DNA of 64,000 nucleotides from Prauserella_A oleivorans (GCF_042685745.1 NZ_JBHUNT010000001.1:3844001-3908000), one strand, 5' to 3'; positions 16,950 through 25,592 are shown, numbered from the stretch's first letter. Made by a program: numbers and translations. The notes: a model not told the origin generated them from the letters alone.

Positions 16950-17747
16950 TCAGGTCACGTCGGGTGCGGCCTCGGAGCGCCCGATGACGACGGTGGCTCC
17001 GAGTTCCTCCGAGCGCTCCAGCCGGGGGAGCAGGCCGGACTCCGCGAACGCCTCCGCCGCGGGCACCGCCTGCCGCTCGCTCGTCTCGATGAACAACCGG
17101 CCGCCCGGGGACAGCCAGTCGCCGACGCCGGCGGCGACCCGGCGGAGCACGTCGAGGCCGTCGGGCCCGCCGTCGAGCGCGACCGCGGGTTCGTGCAACC
17201 GAGCCTCGGGCGGCATGGACGCGATGGCCGCCGACGGCACGTACGGCACGTTCGCGACCACGGCATCGACCCGACCTCGCAGCCGCACGGGCAGCGCACG
17301 GAACAGGTCACCCTCGTAGACGCGGCCGCCGAGGGCCGCCAGGTTGCGCCGGGCGCAGCGCACCGCGGCGGGGTCGATGTCGACGGCGTGCACCCGGGCG
17401 CGCGGCCGTTCCGTCGCGATGGCGACTCCGAGCGCGCCGGAGCCGCAGCACAGGTCGACGACCACGGGCTCGGTGTCGGGCAGGGCCGCGAGTGCGAGCT
17501 CCACGACGAACTCGGTGCGCCGCCGGGGAACGAACACCCCGGGCTCCACGGCAATCCGCAGCCCACGGAACTCGGCCCAGCCCACGATGTGCTCCAGCGG
17601 CAGACCGGCGACGCGGCGTTCGACGAGCTCCGCGAGCTCGGCCTCGGTCCGCGCCGCGGCGGTGAGCACACGGGCCTCGTCCTCGGCGAAGACGCAGCCC
17701 GCCGCACGGAGTCTGGCGACGACGTGGGGCTGGGGGAGTGCTGTCAT
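16950..17747 (-). CDS. HemK/PrmC-like protein N5-glutamine methyltransferase
   Basis: 265 residues. The N-terminal helical domain is followed by a SAM-binding Rossmann domain (VVDLCCGSGALGVAIA, then VDIDPAAV). The catalytic motif reads NVPYVPS instead of the NPPY of PrmC, a variant found in the second actinobacterial HemK-like group, so the substrate may not be a release factor. The central FRGLRIAVEPGVFVPRRRTE corresponds to the PrmC segment leading to the SAM site. The ATG at 17747 is preceded by AGGGAGGA. No operon partner is evident. Confidence 0.88.
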   Translation of the reverse strand: MTALPQPHVVARLRAAGCVFAEDEARVLTAAARTEAELAELVERRVAGLPLEHIVGWAEFRGLRIAVEPGVFVPRRRTEFVVELALAALPDTEPVVVDLCCGSGALGVAIATERPRARVHAVDIDPAAVRCARRNLAALGGRVYEGDLFRALPVRLRGRVDAVVANVPYVPSAAIASMPPEARLHEPAVALDGGPDGLDVLRRVAAGVGDWLSPGGRLFIETSERQAVPAAEAFAESGLLPRLERSEELGATVVIGRSEAAPDVT

Positions 17748-17870
17748 GGAGTTCCTCCCTGCGACGGATGTCGTGCGCACGAGGGACTGCACACCGCACG
17801 GAAACCTACTCCCGGCCTTGGTGGGCCGCGCGAACCGGCAGAGCGTGGCCGGCCACTGGTAGGTGAGTTC

Positions 17871-17892
17871 CACTGAGCCGCCACTGAGCCGC
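17871..17892. repeat. Tandem duplication of an 11-bp unit
   Basis: CCACTGAGCCG occurs twice in direct succession in the short intergenic region between the HemK-like and RibD-like genes. No function is apparent. Confidence 0.7.
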
Positions 17893-17908
17893 GAAGGCCC
17901 GTTGCTGC

Positions 17909-18523
17909 TCAGCCGGCCTGATCGCGTTTGCGGTAGCGGATATGGGTGGTCAGCGGGGAGTGAAGCACCTCGACGGGCTCGAAACCGAACGTCTCGACGC
18001 CGTCGAACATGCGCTCGCCGCTGCCGAGCAGGACGGGTGCGATGTCGAGGATGAGTTCGTCGATCACGCCGGCGTTGAGTGCCTGCCGGACCGTCGAAGC
18101 GCCACCGGCGATGTCCACGCCCTTGCCGCCGGCGGCTTCGAGCGCCTGCGCGTAAGCGGCGTCGAAGCCCTCGGTGACGAAATGGAATGTGGTCCCGCCC
18201 TCCATCTCGATCGGTTCGTGGGCGTAATGAGTGAGTACGAAGACCGGGGCGTGATACGGGGGCTCGGGTCCCCACCATCCGTCCCACGGCTCGTTCCACT
18301 CACCTCGGATCGGCCCGAACATGTTTCGGCCCATGACGTAGGCGCCGCGCGGGCGCATCAGCCAGCTGCTGGCCGTCTTGTCGGCTTCGGTCGCGCGCGG
18401 GTCGCCGATATGCCAGCCGTGCAGCTCGTGGCCACGCTTGCCCAGCGGATCGTCTCGGCTCTGCTCGGGTCCGGCGACGAAGCCGTCGAGCGAGATCGAC
18501 ATGTGGCAGGTGGTGTCGGACAA
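17909..18523 (-). CDS. Dihydrofolate reductase-like (RibD C-terminal domain) protein
   Basis: 204 residues, one RibD_C/DHFR-like domain: MSISLDGFVAGPEQ at the N-terminus, YVMGRNMFGPIRGEW in the middle, GGASTVRQALNAGVIDEL and LDIAPVLLGSGERMFD toward the end, all standard for this family. The TTG at 18523 is preferred because GGAGAG (18531-18536) is 7 bases upstream; the ATG at 18502 is the alternative. An NADPH-dependent reductase is expected, but substrates of this subgroup are mostly unknown, and it is probably not the housekeeping FolA or RibD. Confidence 0.88.
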   Translation of the reverse strand: MSDTTCHMSISLDGFVAGPEQSRDDPLGKRGHELHGWHIGDPRATEADKTASSWLMRPRGAYVMGRNMFGPIRGEWNEPWDGWWGPEPPYHAPVFVLTHYAHEPIEMEGGTTFHFVTEGFDAAYAQALEAAGGKGVDIAGGASTVRQALNAGVIDELILDIAPVLLGSGERMFDGVETFGFEPVEVLHSPLTTHIRYRKRDQAG

Positions 18524-18539
18524 CAGCTTCTCTCCAAAA

Positions 18540-19202
18540 GTAGTGGTCGCGGGATGCGCAGCGGTCGTCGGAGGCGCATGACACACGTACAGACTGGCGG
18601 AGGCGACCGAACTCATCGCTGGTACTGCGCAGGGGCAGTTGACGGCCCGCGGTGGAGCGCTCGGAGGGTTCGGGAGGCGCGGCCCTCAGCTCGCCGCGAA
18701 CCGCGCCTCCCAGGCATGCCGCCGGAGGCGTTCCAGCGCGTCCTTGCCCACCAGTTCGCGGGCGATCCCATGCCCAGTCACCGAGTGCTCGGATCGCTGC
18801 GTGTCCGCCGACACTGCGCTGTGCCGGCGGTGGCGTGTTGGGCTGTCGGAGCGGGGGCACTGATGACATATACCTCCGGTACCCGGCTGGTCGCCCCATA
18901 CGCGTAGCTACCGGCTCAGCGAAAGATCAGCCAGGAATGCCAAGGCGGCCAAAGCCTTCGGGGACCGCAAGAGCTGCGCACAGCGGTGTGCTGAGGAGTC
19001 GACCATCCCGGATTACCCCCTACGGTCCTGCGTGCCCGTCCGCCAGCGACGCCACGAGCTGGAACATGTCGTCCAGCGTGCGCTCACAGCACGAAGGACC
19101 GCCGCCGCGAAGCCGCGGCCTGCCGGGGTCAATACCGGAGGCGTTGACCAGGAGCCAATCCGGTTTCACGACCCGTGCCAACCCAGCCGCACCTGTCGCA
19201 CG
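18540..19202. other. Intergenic region of about 660 bp without a recognisable gene
   Basis: I see no reading frame here with family resemblance, and no tRNA-like, terminator-like or strong palindromic structure. It separates the RibD-like gene from the recombinase gene near dif, consistent with low gene density at the terminus. Confidence 0.5.
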
Positions 19203-20264
19203 TCACTCGCGGGCCAGGGGAGACGTGGAGATCGCCTCCGCGGCGGCGCTCATCGAGTCGTCCATGTACACCGAGGTGGTCGCGAGGCTGGCGTGGCCGG
19301 CGATCTGCGCGACGGTGGCGATGTCCACCCCGGCCCTGGCCAGGATCGTCAGCGCCGTGTGCCGCAGCGAGTGCGGTGTCGCACGCCGACCCAGCACCTT
19401 GGTGTAGCGCGCGACCATCCGCTGCACGTCCCGGGGGGACAGCCGCCAACCGCGAATGGACACGAACAACGCCCCGGCAGCGTCGTCGATCTTGATCCGT
19501 TCGGCCCGGTCGTGCGGGCGTTGGGGGCGCGGGGGAGCGGGACGCTCCTCGGCCAGGTACCGCTCGAGGAGATCATTGGTCGGCCGGGACAGCGGCAGGT
19601 CGCGATCCTTGCCTCCCTTACCCCGCACGTGCAGCACCGGCGTGCCGGTTTCCTCGTGCAGCCGGATGTCACTGCGGTTGGCCCCGCACAGCTCCGACAC
19701 CCGCGGACCGGACTCGACCAGCAACCGCAGGATCGCCTCGTCCCGCAAGCTCAACCGCTGGTCGGCGCGCAGGCTCTCGGGGGCCCGTTCGGCCGGCGCC
19801 GTCCGCAAGGTCAACGCCTCGTCCAGCTGCAGCCCGATGCGAGCGCCGGACGCGCGTTTCGGCGCGCGCGGCGGGGTCACTCGCGTGGTGGGATCGATCC
19901 GCACGTAGCCCTTGTCCGCCGCCCACCGGAACAATCCACGCACCGCGGCGAACCAGCGCGCCAGCGAGTGTGCACCACGGCCGGGGGGAGTGGAGCCGTC
20001 CTCGCCTATCTTCAGGCCCCTGCTGTAGCGGCGATCCGGTGCCTTCGCGATGGTGGTCAGTGCGAATTCCAGGTGGTCGGCCTCGATGGTGTCGAGAACG
20101 GTGTCGGCGCCCAGGAGAGTGACGAACTCGCTGAGGTCACGGCGGTAGGCGTGCAGGGTGGTAGCGCTGAGTTGTGAGCGCATCACGCGCCGTTCGAGGA
20201 TCTCCAGGTACTCCAGGGTCGCATCCCGCACACTGACGGCGGACAGTGCTTTCGGCTCGGCCAT
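19203..20264 (-). CDS. Tyrosine recombinase encoded beside the dif site
   Basis: 353 residues. The catalytic residues are complete: Arg188 (GPRVSEL), Lys216 (RGKGGKDR), His298 and Arg301 (HSLRHTAL), His324 (AGHASLATT) and Tyr333. An extended N-terminal core-binding domain makes it about 50 residues longer than a standard XerC or XerD. The ATG at 20264 lies 7 bases after TACCTT. Its gene starts about 410 bp from a 28-bp dif-like sequence. It could be a specialised Xer-type recombinase or an integrase of an element that uses dif; conventional XerC/XerD are expected elsewhere in the chromosome. Confidence 0.92.
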   Translation of the reverse strand: MAEPKALSAVSVRDATLEYLEILERRVMRSQLSATTLHAYRRDLSEFVTLLGADTVLDTIEADHLEFALTTIAKAPDRRYSRGLKIGEDGSTPPGRGAHSLARWFAAVRGLFRWAADKGYVRIDPTTRVTPPRAPKRASGARIGLQLDEALTLRTAPAERAPESLRADQRLSLRDEAILRLLVESGPRVSELCGANRSDIRLHEETGTPVLHVRGKGGKDRDLPLSRPTNDLLERYLAEERPAPPRPQRPHDRAERIKIDDAAGALFVSIRGWRLSPRDVQRMVARYTKVLGRRATPHSLRHTALTILARAGVDIATVAQIAGHASLATTSVYMDDSMSAAAEAISTSPLARE

Positions 20265-20271
20265 CACGATC

Positions 20272-20277
20272 AAGGTA
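20272..20277 (-). promoter_or_regulatory. -10 element (TACCTT) of the recombinase gene
   Basis: TANNNT 7 bases before the ATG at 20264; leaderless pattern that favours this start over the TTG at 20273. Confidence 0.5.
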
Positions 20278-21016
20278 CCAGTTGCGTCGTGGATTAGCCA
20301 TTACACGACATGGATTTACCCTACTTCAGCGGTTGGAGCCGATCCGAGATCACCTCAACACCCACCGGTTACCCCGCGTCATGACCCGAACTCTGCGCTG
20401 ACCTGCATCGATGGTTCCGCGGACATCTCTCGGCGGGGCAGGGTGGCCGCCAAGGGTCGGCCCGGCGGACCGACCGAGCCGCTGCGGGAGCCGTGCGACA
20501 CCAACACGCGTCGCGCCGGAACGCGCTCGTCGTCGTGGGGCCGTCCCGCGCCCCGAACGGGTCCGTCGAGTCCGGGCGCGGTCAGGACGCTGAGCGCGCC
20601 AGTCGTGGCCACCAGTGGGCGATCAATCGGTCTCGGCTGGCCGCCGACCTTGATCGAGGACACCTTCCGGGCCTTACTTGACATAATGTCGCTTATCGGC
20701 GTTGTGGATCAGTGCCGGTTATCGAGCCGCGGAGACCGTCGGGCCCGATCGGCATCGCCGGCACCATGCACCTCTGGCGGACCGCACCCAGGACACAGCA
20801 TCGACCGGCAGCCACCCCATCCCGCCCCGGCACACACAGCGCGGCCTGCGACCGCCGCGGGGCCGTGTGAGCGCCCTATCGGCGCCGCAACGACGCCTAC
20901 AGGGCGCCCTATTCCGAACCGTCCCCGCCTGACTATTTCGTCACCGTGACGTATTGACCGCGCCGCGCGGGATGGCAACGCCTGCCTCGGAGGTGCCGCC
21001 GTGTGCCCGATGAGCC
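20278..21016. other. Intergenic region of about 740 bp containing the dif-like site
   Basis: No reading frame with family resemblance is seen. The only clear signal is the dif-like sequence at 20676-20703. The AT-richer stretches near 20280-20340 and around dif stand out from the surrounding GC-rich sequence. Confidence 0.55.
20676..20703. other. dif: Probable dif site (chromosome dimer resolution, XerC/XerD target)
   Basis: On the minus strand the 28 bases divide into an 11-bp arm AACGCCGATAA, a 6-bp centre GCGACA, and an 11-bp arm TTATGTCAAGT. The 11-6-11 layout, the inner ATAA/TTAT inverted repeat and the arm TTATGTCAAGT agree with the actinobacterial dif consensus as I remember it. The site marks the replication terminus, where FtsK activates XerC/XerD. 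A tyrosine recombinase gene lies 400 bp away, and the related region of M. tuberculosis is also near its terminus. Confidence 0.8.
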
Positions 21017-21397
21017 TCAGCGAAGCCGCTCGAGGTCTTGCGCCGTGCGCGCCACATCGGCGGCCAGCTTGCTCAGTTCGCCGACATCCGCACCGTCCTC
21101 GGCAGCGGTGACCACGTCCTCGGCCGCGCACCGCAGCTGGAACAGTCGATCCTGCAGCGCGGAGATCTCGTCGGCCGACAACACGACGGCGTCCTCGGGT
21201 AGGCCGGTCCGCTGCACAGCGGTGCGGCGTTCGTACGCGCGCTGGCGGCACGACTGACCGCAGTACCGCCGCCTGCGCCCCACCGTCCCGGCCTGCTGAA
21301 GCCTGCGGCCACACCAGCCACAGTGCTGTGGCACGGGCTTGCGCAGTCGCCGCAATTCGTCACGTGACGCAATAGCGTGTTCTGCCGCTTCGCTCAC
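21017..21397 (-). CDS. Small zinc-ribbon protein
   Basis: 126 residues from GTG 21397. The core is CGWCGRRL ... RRYCGQSCRQRAYERR, a CX2C...CX3C zinc knuckle followed by a basic helix, a pattern common in small actinobacterial proteins of unknown role. The C-terminal half is an acidic helical or coiled-coil region. TAGGGT lies 7 bases before this GTG, supporting a leaderless start here rather than at ATG 21430. The gene is divergent from the GDPD gene. DNA or RNA binding is possible; no partner suggests a function. Confidence 0.75.
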   Translation of the reverse strand: MSEAAEHAIASRDELRRLRKPVPQHCGWCGRRLQQAGTVGRRRRYCGQSCRQRAYERRTAVQRTGLPEDAVVLSADEISALQDRLFQLRCAAEDVVTAAEDGADVGELSKLAADVARTAQDLERLR

Positions 21398-21404
21398 CTC
21401 GCCG

Positions 21405-21410
21405 ACCCTA
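21405..21410 (-). promoter_or_regulatory. -10 element (TAGGGT) of the zinc-ribbon gene
   Basis: TANNNT 7 bases before the GTG at 21397; leaderless pattern. Confidence 0.5.
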
Positions 21411-21463
21411 GCCCGCCATGTCGTCGCCATGACGGGGCCACGCCGGACCGGCACACTGAATGG

Positions 21464-22273
21464 GTGCCGACCCGTAGCCATCCGTATCTCGCCGGTCCCC
21501 TCCCCCGGGCGTTCGCGCACCGGGGCTGGCATCTGGACGACCTGGCCGGACTGGAGAACTCGCTGCCGGCGTTCCGCCGCGCCGTCGACGAGGGGTTCGG
21601 CTACATCGAGACCGATGTGCACGCGACCTCCGACGGCGTGGTGGTGGTGCATCACGACGCACTCCTGGACCGCACCACCGACGGCACCGGTCCGATCGCA
21701 CGGCAGACCTGGCGCACCGTCCAGCGGGCCCGGATCGGCGGCAGCGTGCCGGTGTCGCGGCTGGAGGACGTGCTCGAGGAGTTGCCCGGCGCTCGGTTCA
21801 ACGTCGACGTCAAAGCCGGTGCGGCCGTGGAACCGTTCGTGCGCACACTGCAGCGGCTTGACGCGTTCGACCGCGTCGCGGGCGCCTCGTTCTCCGACGC
21901 GCGGCTCGCCCGCATGCGCAAGCTCGCCGGTCCGCGGCTCATCACCTCGCTCGGGCCGCGCTCGGCGGCCGTGTTGTGGGCCAATGGGTGGCTGCCGTTC
22001 CTCCGGCTCGGCTTCCTCAGCCGGGGTGCGATGGCGCAGGTGCCGGTCCGGCAGGGCCGCATGACGGTGGTGGACAGGGCGTTCCTGCGTTCGGCCCGGC
22101 ACGCCGGGGTCGAGGTGCACGTCTGGACCGTCAACGACAAGCACGAGATGCGCGCGCTGCTCGACCTCGGCGTGCACGGCATCGTCACCGATCGGCCGGA
22201 CCGGTTGCGCGAGTTGCTCATCGAGCGGGGCGCCTGGCCGTCGTCGGGCGACGACGCCATGCTCGCCGAGTAG
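21464..22273 (+). CDS. Glycerophosphodiester phosphodiesterase
   Basis: 269 residues, a single GDPD TIM-barrel. AFAHRGW near residue 16 carries the first catalytic histidine, GFGYIETDVHATSDG the metal-binding Glu/Asp, and VVVHHDALLDRTTDG the second catalytic histidine; EVHVWTVND near residue 225 is the typical late motif. It should hydrolyse glycerophosphodiesters from phospholipid turnover to glycerol-3-phosphate and an alcohol. No signal peptide is seen, so a cytoplasmic enzyme is likely. The GTG at 21464 has CACACT 6 bases upstream, a near-consensus leaderless -10. Confidence 0.92.
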   Translation: MPTRSHPYLAGPLPRAFAHRGWHLDDLAGLENSLPAFRRAVDEGFGYIETDVHATSDGVVVVHHDALLDRTTDGTGPIARQTWRTVQRARIGGSVPVSRLEDVLEELPGARFNVDVKAGAAVEPFVRTLQRLDAFDRVAGASFSDARLARMRKLAGPRLITSLGPRSAAVLWANGWLPFLRLGFLSRGAMAQVPVRQGRMTVVDRAFLRSARHAGVEVHVWTVNDKHEMRALLDLGVHGIVTDRPDRLRELLIERGAWPSSGDDAMLAE

Positions 22274-22285
22274 CGCGCTCTGGTC

Positions 22286-22972
22286 TTACCGCGGCGCGGT
22301 CCCCTCCCAGGCGGCCTTCCACGTCTTGGGCCCCAGCCTGCCCGAGTCCCGGATTCCGTTGGCCCGCTGCAGATCCAGTACCGCCTGCCTGGTCTCGCCG
22401 TAGTAGCAGCCGGTGCCCTGGAAGTCGTAGCCGAAGGCGTTCATCCGCAGCTGGAACGTACGCAGTGCGGGAGCGCAGTCGCCGTAGGCGTAGACCACAC
22501 CCGGCCACGCTGGCCTGCCCGGCGCCGCCGGTGGCGCGGGCGCAGGTTGCGCCGGCACGCGGCCGCCGATGTAGGCCGAATCCCGGTAGCTGGGCTTGAC
22601 CTTGCTGCGTGCGTCACTGTCATTGCGCAGTCCGAGCATGCCCGCGCACTCCCACGGCTGCCAGCCCCGCATCCGGTAGAGGTACAACGCGCGGTAGTCC
22701 TGTTCGGCGGGACTGGCCTGGTCGGGCCTGCCGGATCCGCCCACGCTGCGCCAGGTCGGGAGATCGAACTGGTAGGCGCCGTAGTAGCCGGTGCCCGTGT
22801 TGACGCCGTAGCGGTTGGTGGACTCGCACATCCGCAGTGCCGCCCACGTGTCGGCGGGTGGGTCCGCCGCCGTCGGAACGGCGAGCGCGACCTGCGCCCC
22901 CAGTGCCGCCGCGGCGACCAGGAGAAGTTTCCCGATTCCGCGGGCTGCGGCGCGTACCCGGCCTGTATGCAT
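22286..22972 (-). CDS. rpf: Resuscitation-promoting-factor-like transglycosylase, secreted
   Basis: 228 residues. A signal peptide (GKLLLVAAAALGAQVALAVPTAAD, cut near residue 38) precedes an Rpf/transglycosylase-like domain (DTWAALRMCESTNRYGVNTGTGYYGAYQFD, with catalytic Glu in MCESTNRY and the paired cysteines CES...WECAG), then a Pro/Ala linker and a C-terminal peptidoglycan-binding domain (AVLDLQRANGIRDSGRLGPKTW). It should cleave peptidoglycan during growth or exit from dormancy. The gene ends 13 bp from the convergent GDPD gene. TACCGT lies 6 bases before the ATG, so no 5' leader or riboswitch is expected. Confidence 0.9.
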   Translation of the reverse strand: MHTGRVRAAARGIGKLLLVAAAALGAQVALAVPTAADPPADTWAALRMCESTNRYGVNTGTGYYGAYQFDLPTWRSVGGSGRPDQASPAEQDYRALYLYRMRGWQPWECAGMLGLRNDSDARSKVKPSYRDSAYIGGRVPAQPAPAPPAAPGRPAWPGVVYAYGDCAPALRTFQLRMNAFGYDFQGTGCYYGETRQAVLDLQRANGIRDSGRLGPKTWKAAWEGTAPR

Positions 22973-22978
22973 TTCTGC

Positions 22979-22984
22979 ACGGTA
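22979..22984 (-). promoter_or_regulatory. -10 element (TACCGT) of the rpf gene
   Basis: TANNNT 6 bases before the ATG at 22972; leaderless pattern. A small AGGCGA/TCGCCT hairpin (23016-23037) lies upstream of it and is not part of the transcript under this model. Confidence 0.5.
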
Positions 22985-23146
22985 AGCAAACCGGACAATT
23001 GAACACAAGAGTCACAGGCGAAACTTCAGTATCGCCTACCACATCCGGGGGATGCCGGAACGACACGCGGTGTCCGCCCGGGTTCTCGCGGGTGATCAGC
23101 GCGCAGTAATCTCCGCTCACCTCGATATCCCAGCCAGGGAGCCCGC

Positions 23147-24571
23147 ATGACGACAACTCCTCCGGGCCCGGCGCCCGCGGCCGAAGCCCGGGATCGCAAA
23201 CGCGAACAGCGCGGCTGGTACTTCTACGACTGGGCGAACTCGACGTTCTTCACGTCGGTCATCACCGTCTTCGGTGCCCTGTATATGAGCTCGGTGGCCG
23301 CCGACGACGCCAAGGCCGACCTCGCCCGCAACGGTCCGACGCCGTGCATCGACGCCCAGGGAAACGAGAATCGGCTGCGGAACTGCGACATCTCCCTGTT
23401 CGGCCTGGAGTTCCCGGCGGGCTCGCTGTGGGGCTATCTGCTCGCCGTGGCCACGGTCGTGCAGGTGCTGGTCCTGCCGATCACCGGGGCGATCGCGGAC
23501 CGCAGCCAGAACAAGAAGCGGATCCTGGGCCTGTTCGCCTTCCTGGGGGCCGCGGCGTCGGCGCTGCTGTTCTTCGTCGACGACGGCCGCTGGGAACTCG
23601 GCGTCGCGCTCTACATCGTCGGCAACATCGGCTACGGCGCCTCGATCGTCACCTACTACTCCTTCCTGCCCGACATCGCGACCCCCGACGAGCGGGACGT
23701 GGTCTCGGCGCGCGGCTGGGCGTTCGGCTACCTGGGCGGCGGCATCGCGCTGGCCGCGCAGCTGGCGTTCTACCTGAGCCGGGACGCCTTCGGGGTCAGC
23801 GAATCCATGGCCGTGCGGATCTGCTATCTCAGCTCGGGCCTCTGGTGGGCGGCGTTCACGCTCATTCCGCTGCGCAGGCTGCGGGAGCATCAACGTCCGC
23901 ACGGGGGCGAGCGTGGGTTTGCCCTGCTCGGTGCCGGCTTCGTCGAGCTGCGGGACACCATCCGCGCGGCGAAGGCGTTCCCGCTCACCCTCGCGTTCCT
24001 CGGCGCCTACCTCATCTACACCGACGGCATCTCCACGGTGGTCACCGTGTCGGCGCAGTACGGCACGGAGGAACTGCGGTTCAGCGACGAGGTGCTGATC
24101 GCGACGATTCTCGTGATCCAGTTCGTCGCCTACGTCGGGGGGATGCTCCACGGTCTCGCGGCCCGGCGTTTCGGTGCGAAGAAGACGATCCTGGGCAGTC
24201 TCGTGGTCTGGATTCTCGTCATCGCGTCGGCCTACTTCGTGCAGGAACGCCAGCCGATGCAGTTCTACGCTCTCGCGGTGGGCATCGGGCTGGTGCTCGG
24301 CGGCACGAACGCGCTGTCCCGCTCGCTCTACAGCCAGATGATCCCGCCGGGCAAGGAGGCGCAGTACTACTCGCTCTACGAGATCGGGGAACGCGGCACG
24401 TCGTGGCTGGGGCCGTTGCTGTTCGCCGCCGTCGGGCAGGCGACCGGGTCGTTCCGGTACGCCATCATCGCCCTGGTGATCTTTTTCGTGGTCGGTTTCG
24501 TTCTGGTCGCGCTGGTGCCTGTGAGAAGGGCCATCGCCGCCGCGGGCAACCGGGAGCCTGCCGTGCTGTAG
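23147..24571 (+). CDS. UMF1-family (Atg22-like) MFS transporter
   Basis: 474 residues, about 12 transmembrane helices. The N-terminus WYFYDWANSTFFTSVITVFGALY is characteristic of the UMF1/Atg22-like MFS branch, and GAIADRSQNKKRILG is the loop 2-3 motif. ATG 23147 follows AGGGAGC. Members are proposed effluxers of amino acids or small metabolites; the substrate is unknown. It is divergent from the rpf gene and 27 bp upstream of thymidine kinase, which has its own promoter. Confidence 0.9.
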   Translation: MTTTPPGPAPAAEARDRKREQRGWYFYDWANSTFFTSVITVFGALYMSSVAADDAKADLARNGPTPCIDAQGNENRLRNCDISLFGLEFPAGSLWGYLLAVATVVQVLVLPITGAIADRSQNKKRILGLFAFLGAAASALLFFVDDGRWELGVALYIVGNIGYGASIVTYYSFLPDIATPDERDVVSARGWAFGYLGGGIALAAQLAFYLSRDAFGVSESMAVRICYLSSGLWWAAFTLIPLRRLREHQRPHGGERGFALLGAGFVELRDTIRAAKAFPLTLAFLGAYLIYTDGISTVVTVSAQYGTEELRFSDEVLIATILVIQFVAYVGGMLHGLAARRFGAKKTILGSLVVWILVIASAYFVQERQPMQFYALAVGIGLVLGGTNALSRSLYSQMIPPGKEAQYYSLYEIGERGTSWLGPLLFAAVGQATGSFRYAIIALVIFFVVGFVLVALVPVRRAIAAAGNREPAVL

Positions 24572-24584
24572 GTGTGGCGGCCGC

Positions 24585-24590
24585 TAGGGT
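24585..24590 (+). promoter_or_regulatory. -10 element (TAGGGT) of the thymidine kinase gene
   Basis: TANNNT 8 bases before the GTG at 24599; leaderless pattern, and the reason this start was chosen over the ATG-like codon at 24572. Confidence 0.5.
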
Positions 24591-24598
24591 GCTCCGAC

Positions 24599-25366
24599 GT
24601 GACTGCGCTGGAGAACCCAGGAGCCGATCCGACCGACGCCCTCTCGCCGGTGCCCACGTGGGGGTCCCGGCGTGATCTGCCCAGTGTCGGTCAGATCAAG
24701 TTCTGGTACGGCCCGATGGACTGTGGCAAGTCGACGCTGGCGCTGCAGATCGACCACAACCTCGCCCGTCAGGGCCGGCAGGGCCTATTGCTGGTCCGGC
24801 ACGACCGTTCCGGGGCTCCGCGGATCACCAGCCGCATCGGCATCACCCGTCAGGCACTGGAGCTGGAGGGCGATACGGACCTGCGAACGGTGGTGCGCCA
24901 GGCGTGGGCGCAGGGCACACACGTCGACTACCTGATCGTGGACGAGGCGCAGTTCCTCTCCCCCTGCCAGGTCGAGCAGCTCGGCGAGCTCGCCGACGAG
25001 GCCCGCATCGACGTCTACTGCTTCGGCATCGCGACCGACTTCCGCAGCCGGCTCTTCCCCGGTGCACAGCGGCTGTTCGAGCTGGCGGACGTCTTCCAGC
25101 CGGTGCAGGTGGAGGTGTTGTGCTGGTGCGGCCTGCCCGGGCGGTTCAACGCGCGGGTCCGAGACGACGAGGTGCTGCGCAGCGGAGACACGGTGGTCGT
25201 CGCGGACACCGCGGCGGGTGATGCCCCGGTGGAGGTGAATCCGGGCGCGACACGCTCTCGGACCGAAACGGCTACGATCCGTTACCAAGTACTGTGTCGT
25301 CGGCACTACCGCCTCGGCGATCTTGGGCCGACCGGGTCCGGACGCGGTCAGCTCCGGCTCACCTAG
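24599..25366 (+). CDS. tdk: Thymidine kinase (type II)
   Basis: 255 residues. Walker A is KFWYGPMDCGKSTLAL, Walker B-like DYLIVDEAQFLSP, with the lasso region and zinc cysteines (CWCGLPGRFNAR ... CRRHY) as in bacterial type II enzymes. It phosphorylates thymidine with ATP for salvage. An extension of about 35 residues precedes the kinase fold, longer than usual. The GTG at 24599 is supported by TAGGGT at the leaderless distance. Mycobacteria lack this gene at the matching position, so it is an addition next to the rbpA locus. Confidence 0.92.
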   Translation: MTALENPGADPTDALSPVPTWGSRRDLPSVGQIKFWYGPMDCGKSTLALQIDHNLARQGRQGLLLVRHDRSGAPRITSRIGITRQALELEGDTDLRTVVRQAWAQGTHVDYLIVDEAQFLSPCQVEQLGELADEARIDVYCFGIATDFRSRLFPGAQRLFELADVFQPVQVEVLCWCGLPGRFNARVRDDEVLRSGDTVVVADTAAGDAPVEVNPGATRSRTETATIRYQVLCRRHYRLGDLGPTGSGRGQLRLT

Positions 25367-25508
25367 TGTTCCGCATCTAACCCGAATGAGGGACACAGCC
25401 GAGAAAACAGGCATGGATGCGTCACGCCGAGACGGTGGCCGTCTCCCTCATAGGAGAAAGGTGTTCCGGGGTGATCCAGCTCATCGATGAGTAAGGACAC
25501 GGGGTGCG

Positions 25509-25537
25509 GGGAATTCACCGCACCACCTACGTCGTTG
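25509..25537 (+). promoter_or_regulatory. SigR/SigH-type promoter of rbpA
   Basis: GGGAAT at 25509-25514, 19 bp, then GTTG at 25534-25537 match the SigR consensus (GGGAAT-N18/19-GTT). In Streptomyces rbpA is a known SigR target induced by disulfide stress. The transcript would have a leader of about 50 bases. Confidence 0.75.
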
Positions 25538-25592
25538 CACTGGGTGAGCATCACCCTGGCTCCTGCCCGGGAGCCGACTGAAAGGACTCATC

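Noticed and set aside
18652..19200. Possible genes in the gap before the recombinase
   Set aside because: The frames overlap each other on several strands, start without ribosome-binding sites and resemble nothing known.
2548..20264. The two tyrosine recombinases as ends of one integrated island
   Set aside because: They are unrelated in sequence, and I found no matching att sites, tRNA, excisionase or phage genes in between. Several genes in between look like ordinary chromosome.
22973..23146. Cyclic di-AMP riboswitch upstream of rpf
   Set aside because: Rpf genes often carry one, but the conserved core was not seen, and a -10 only 6 bases before the ATG leaves no room for a leader.
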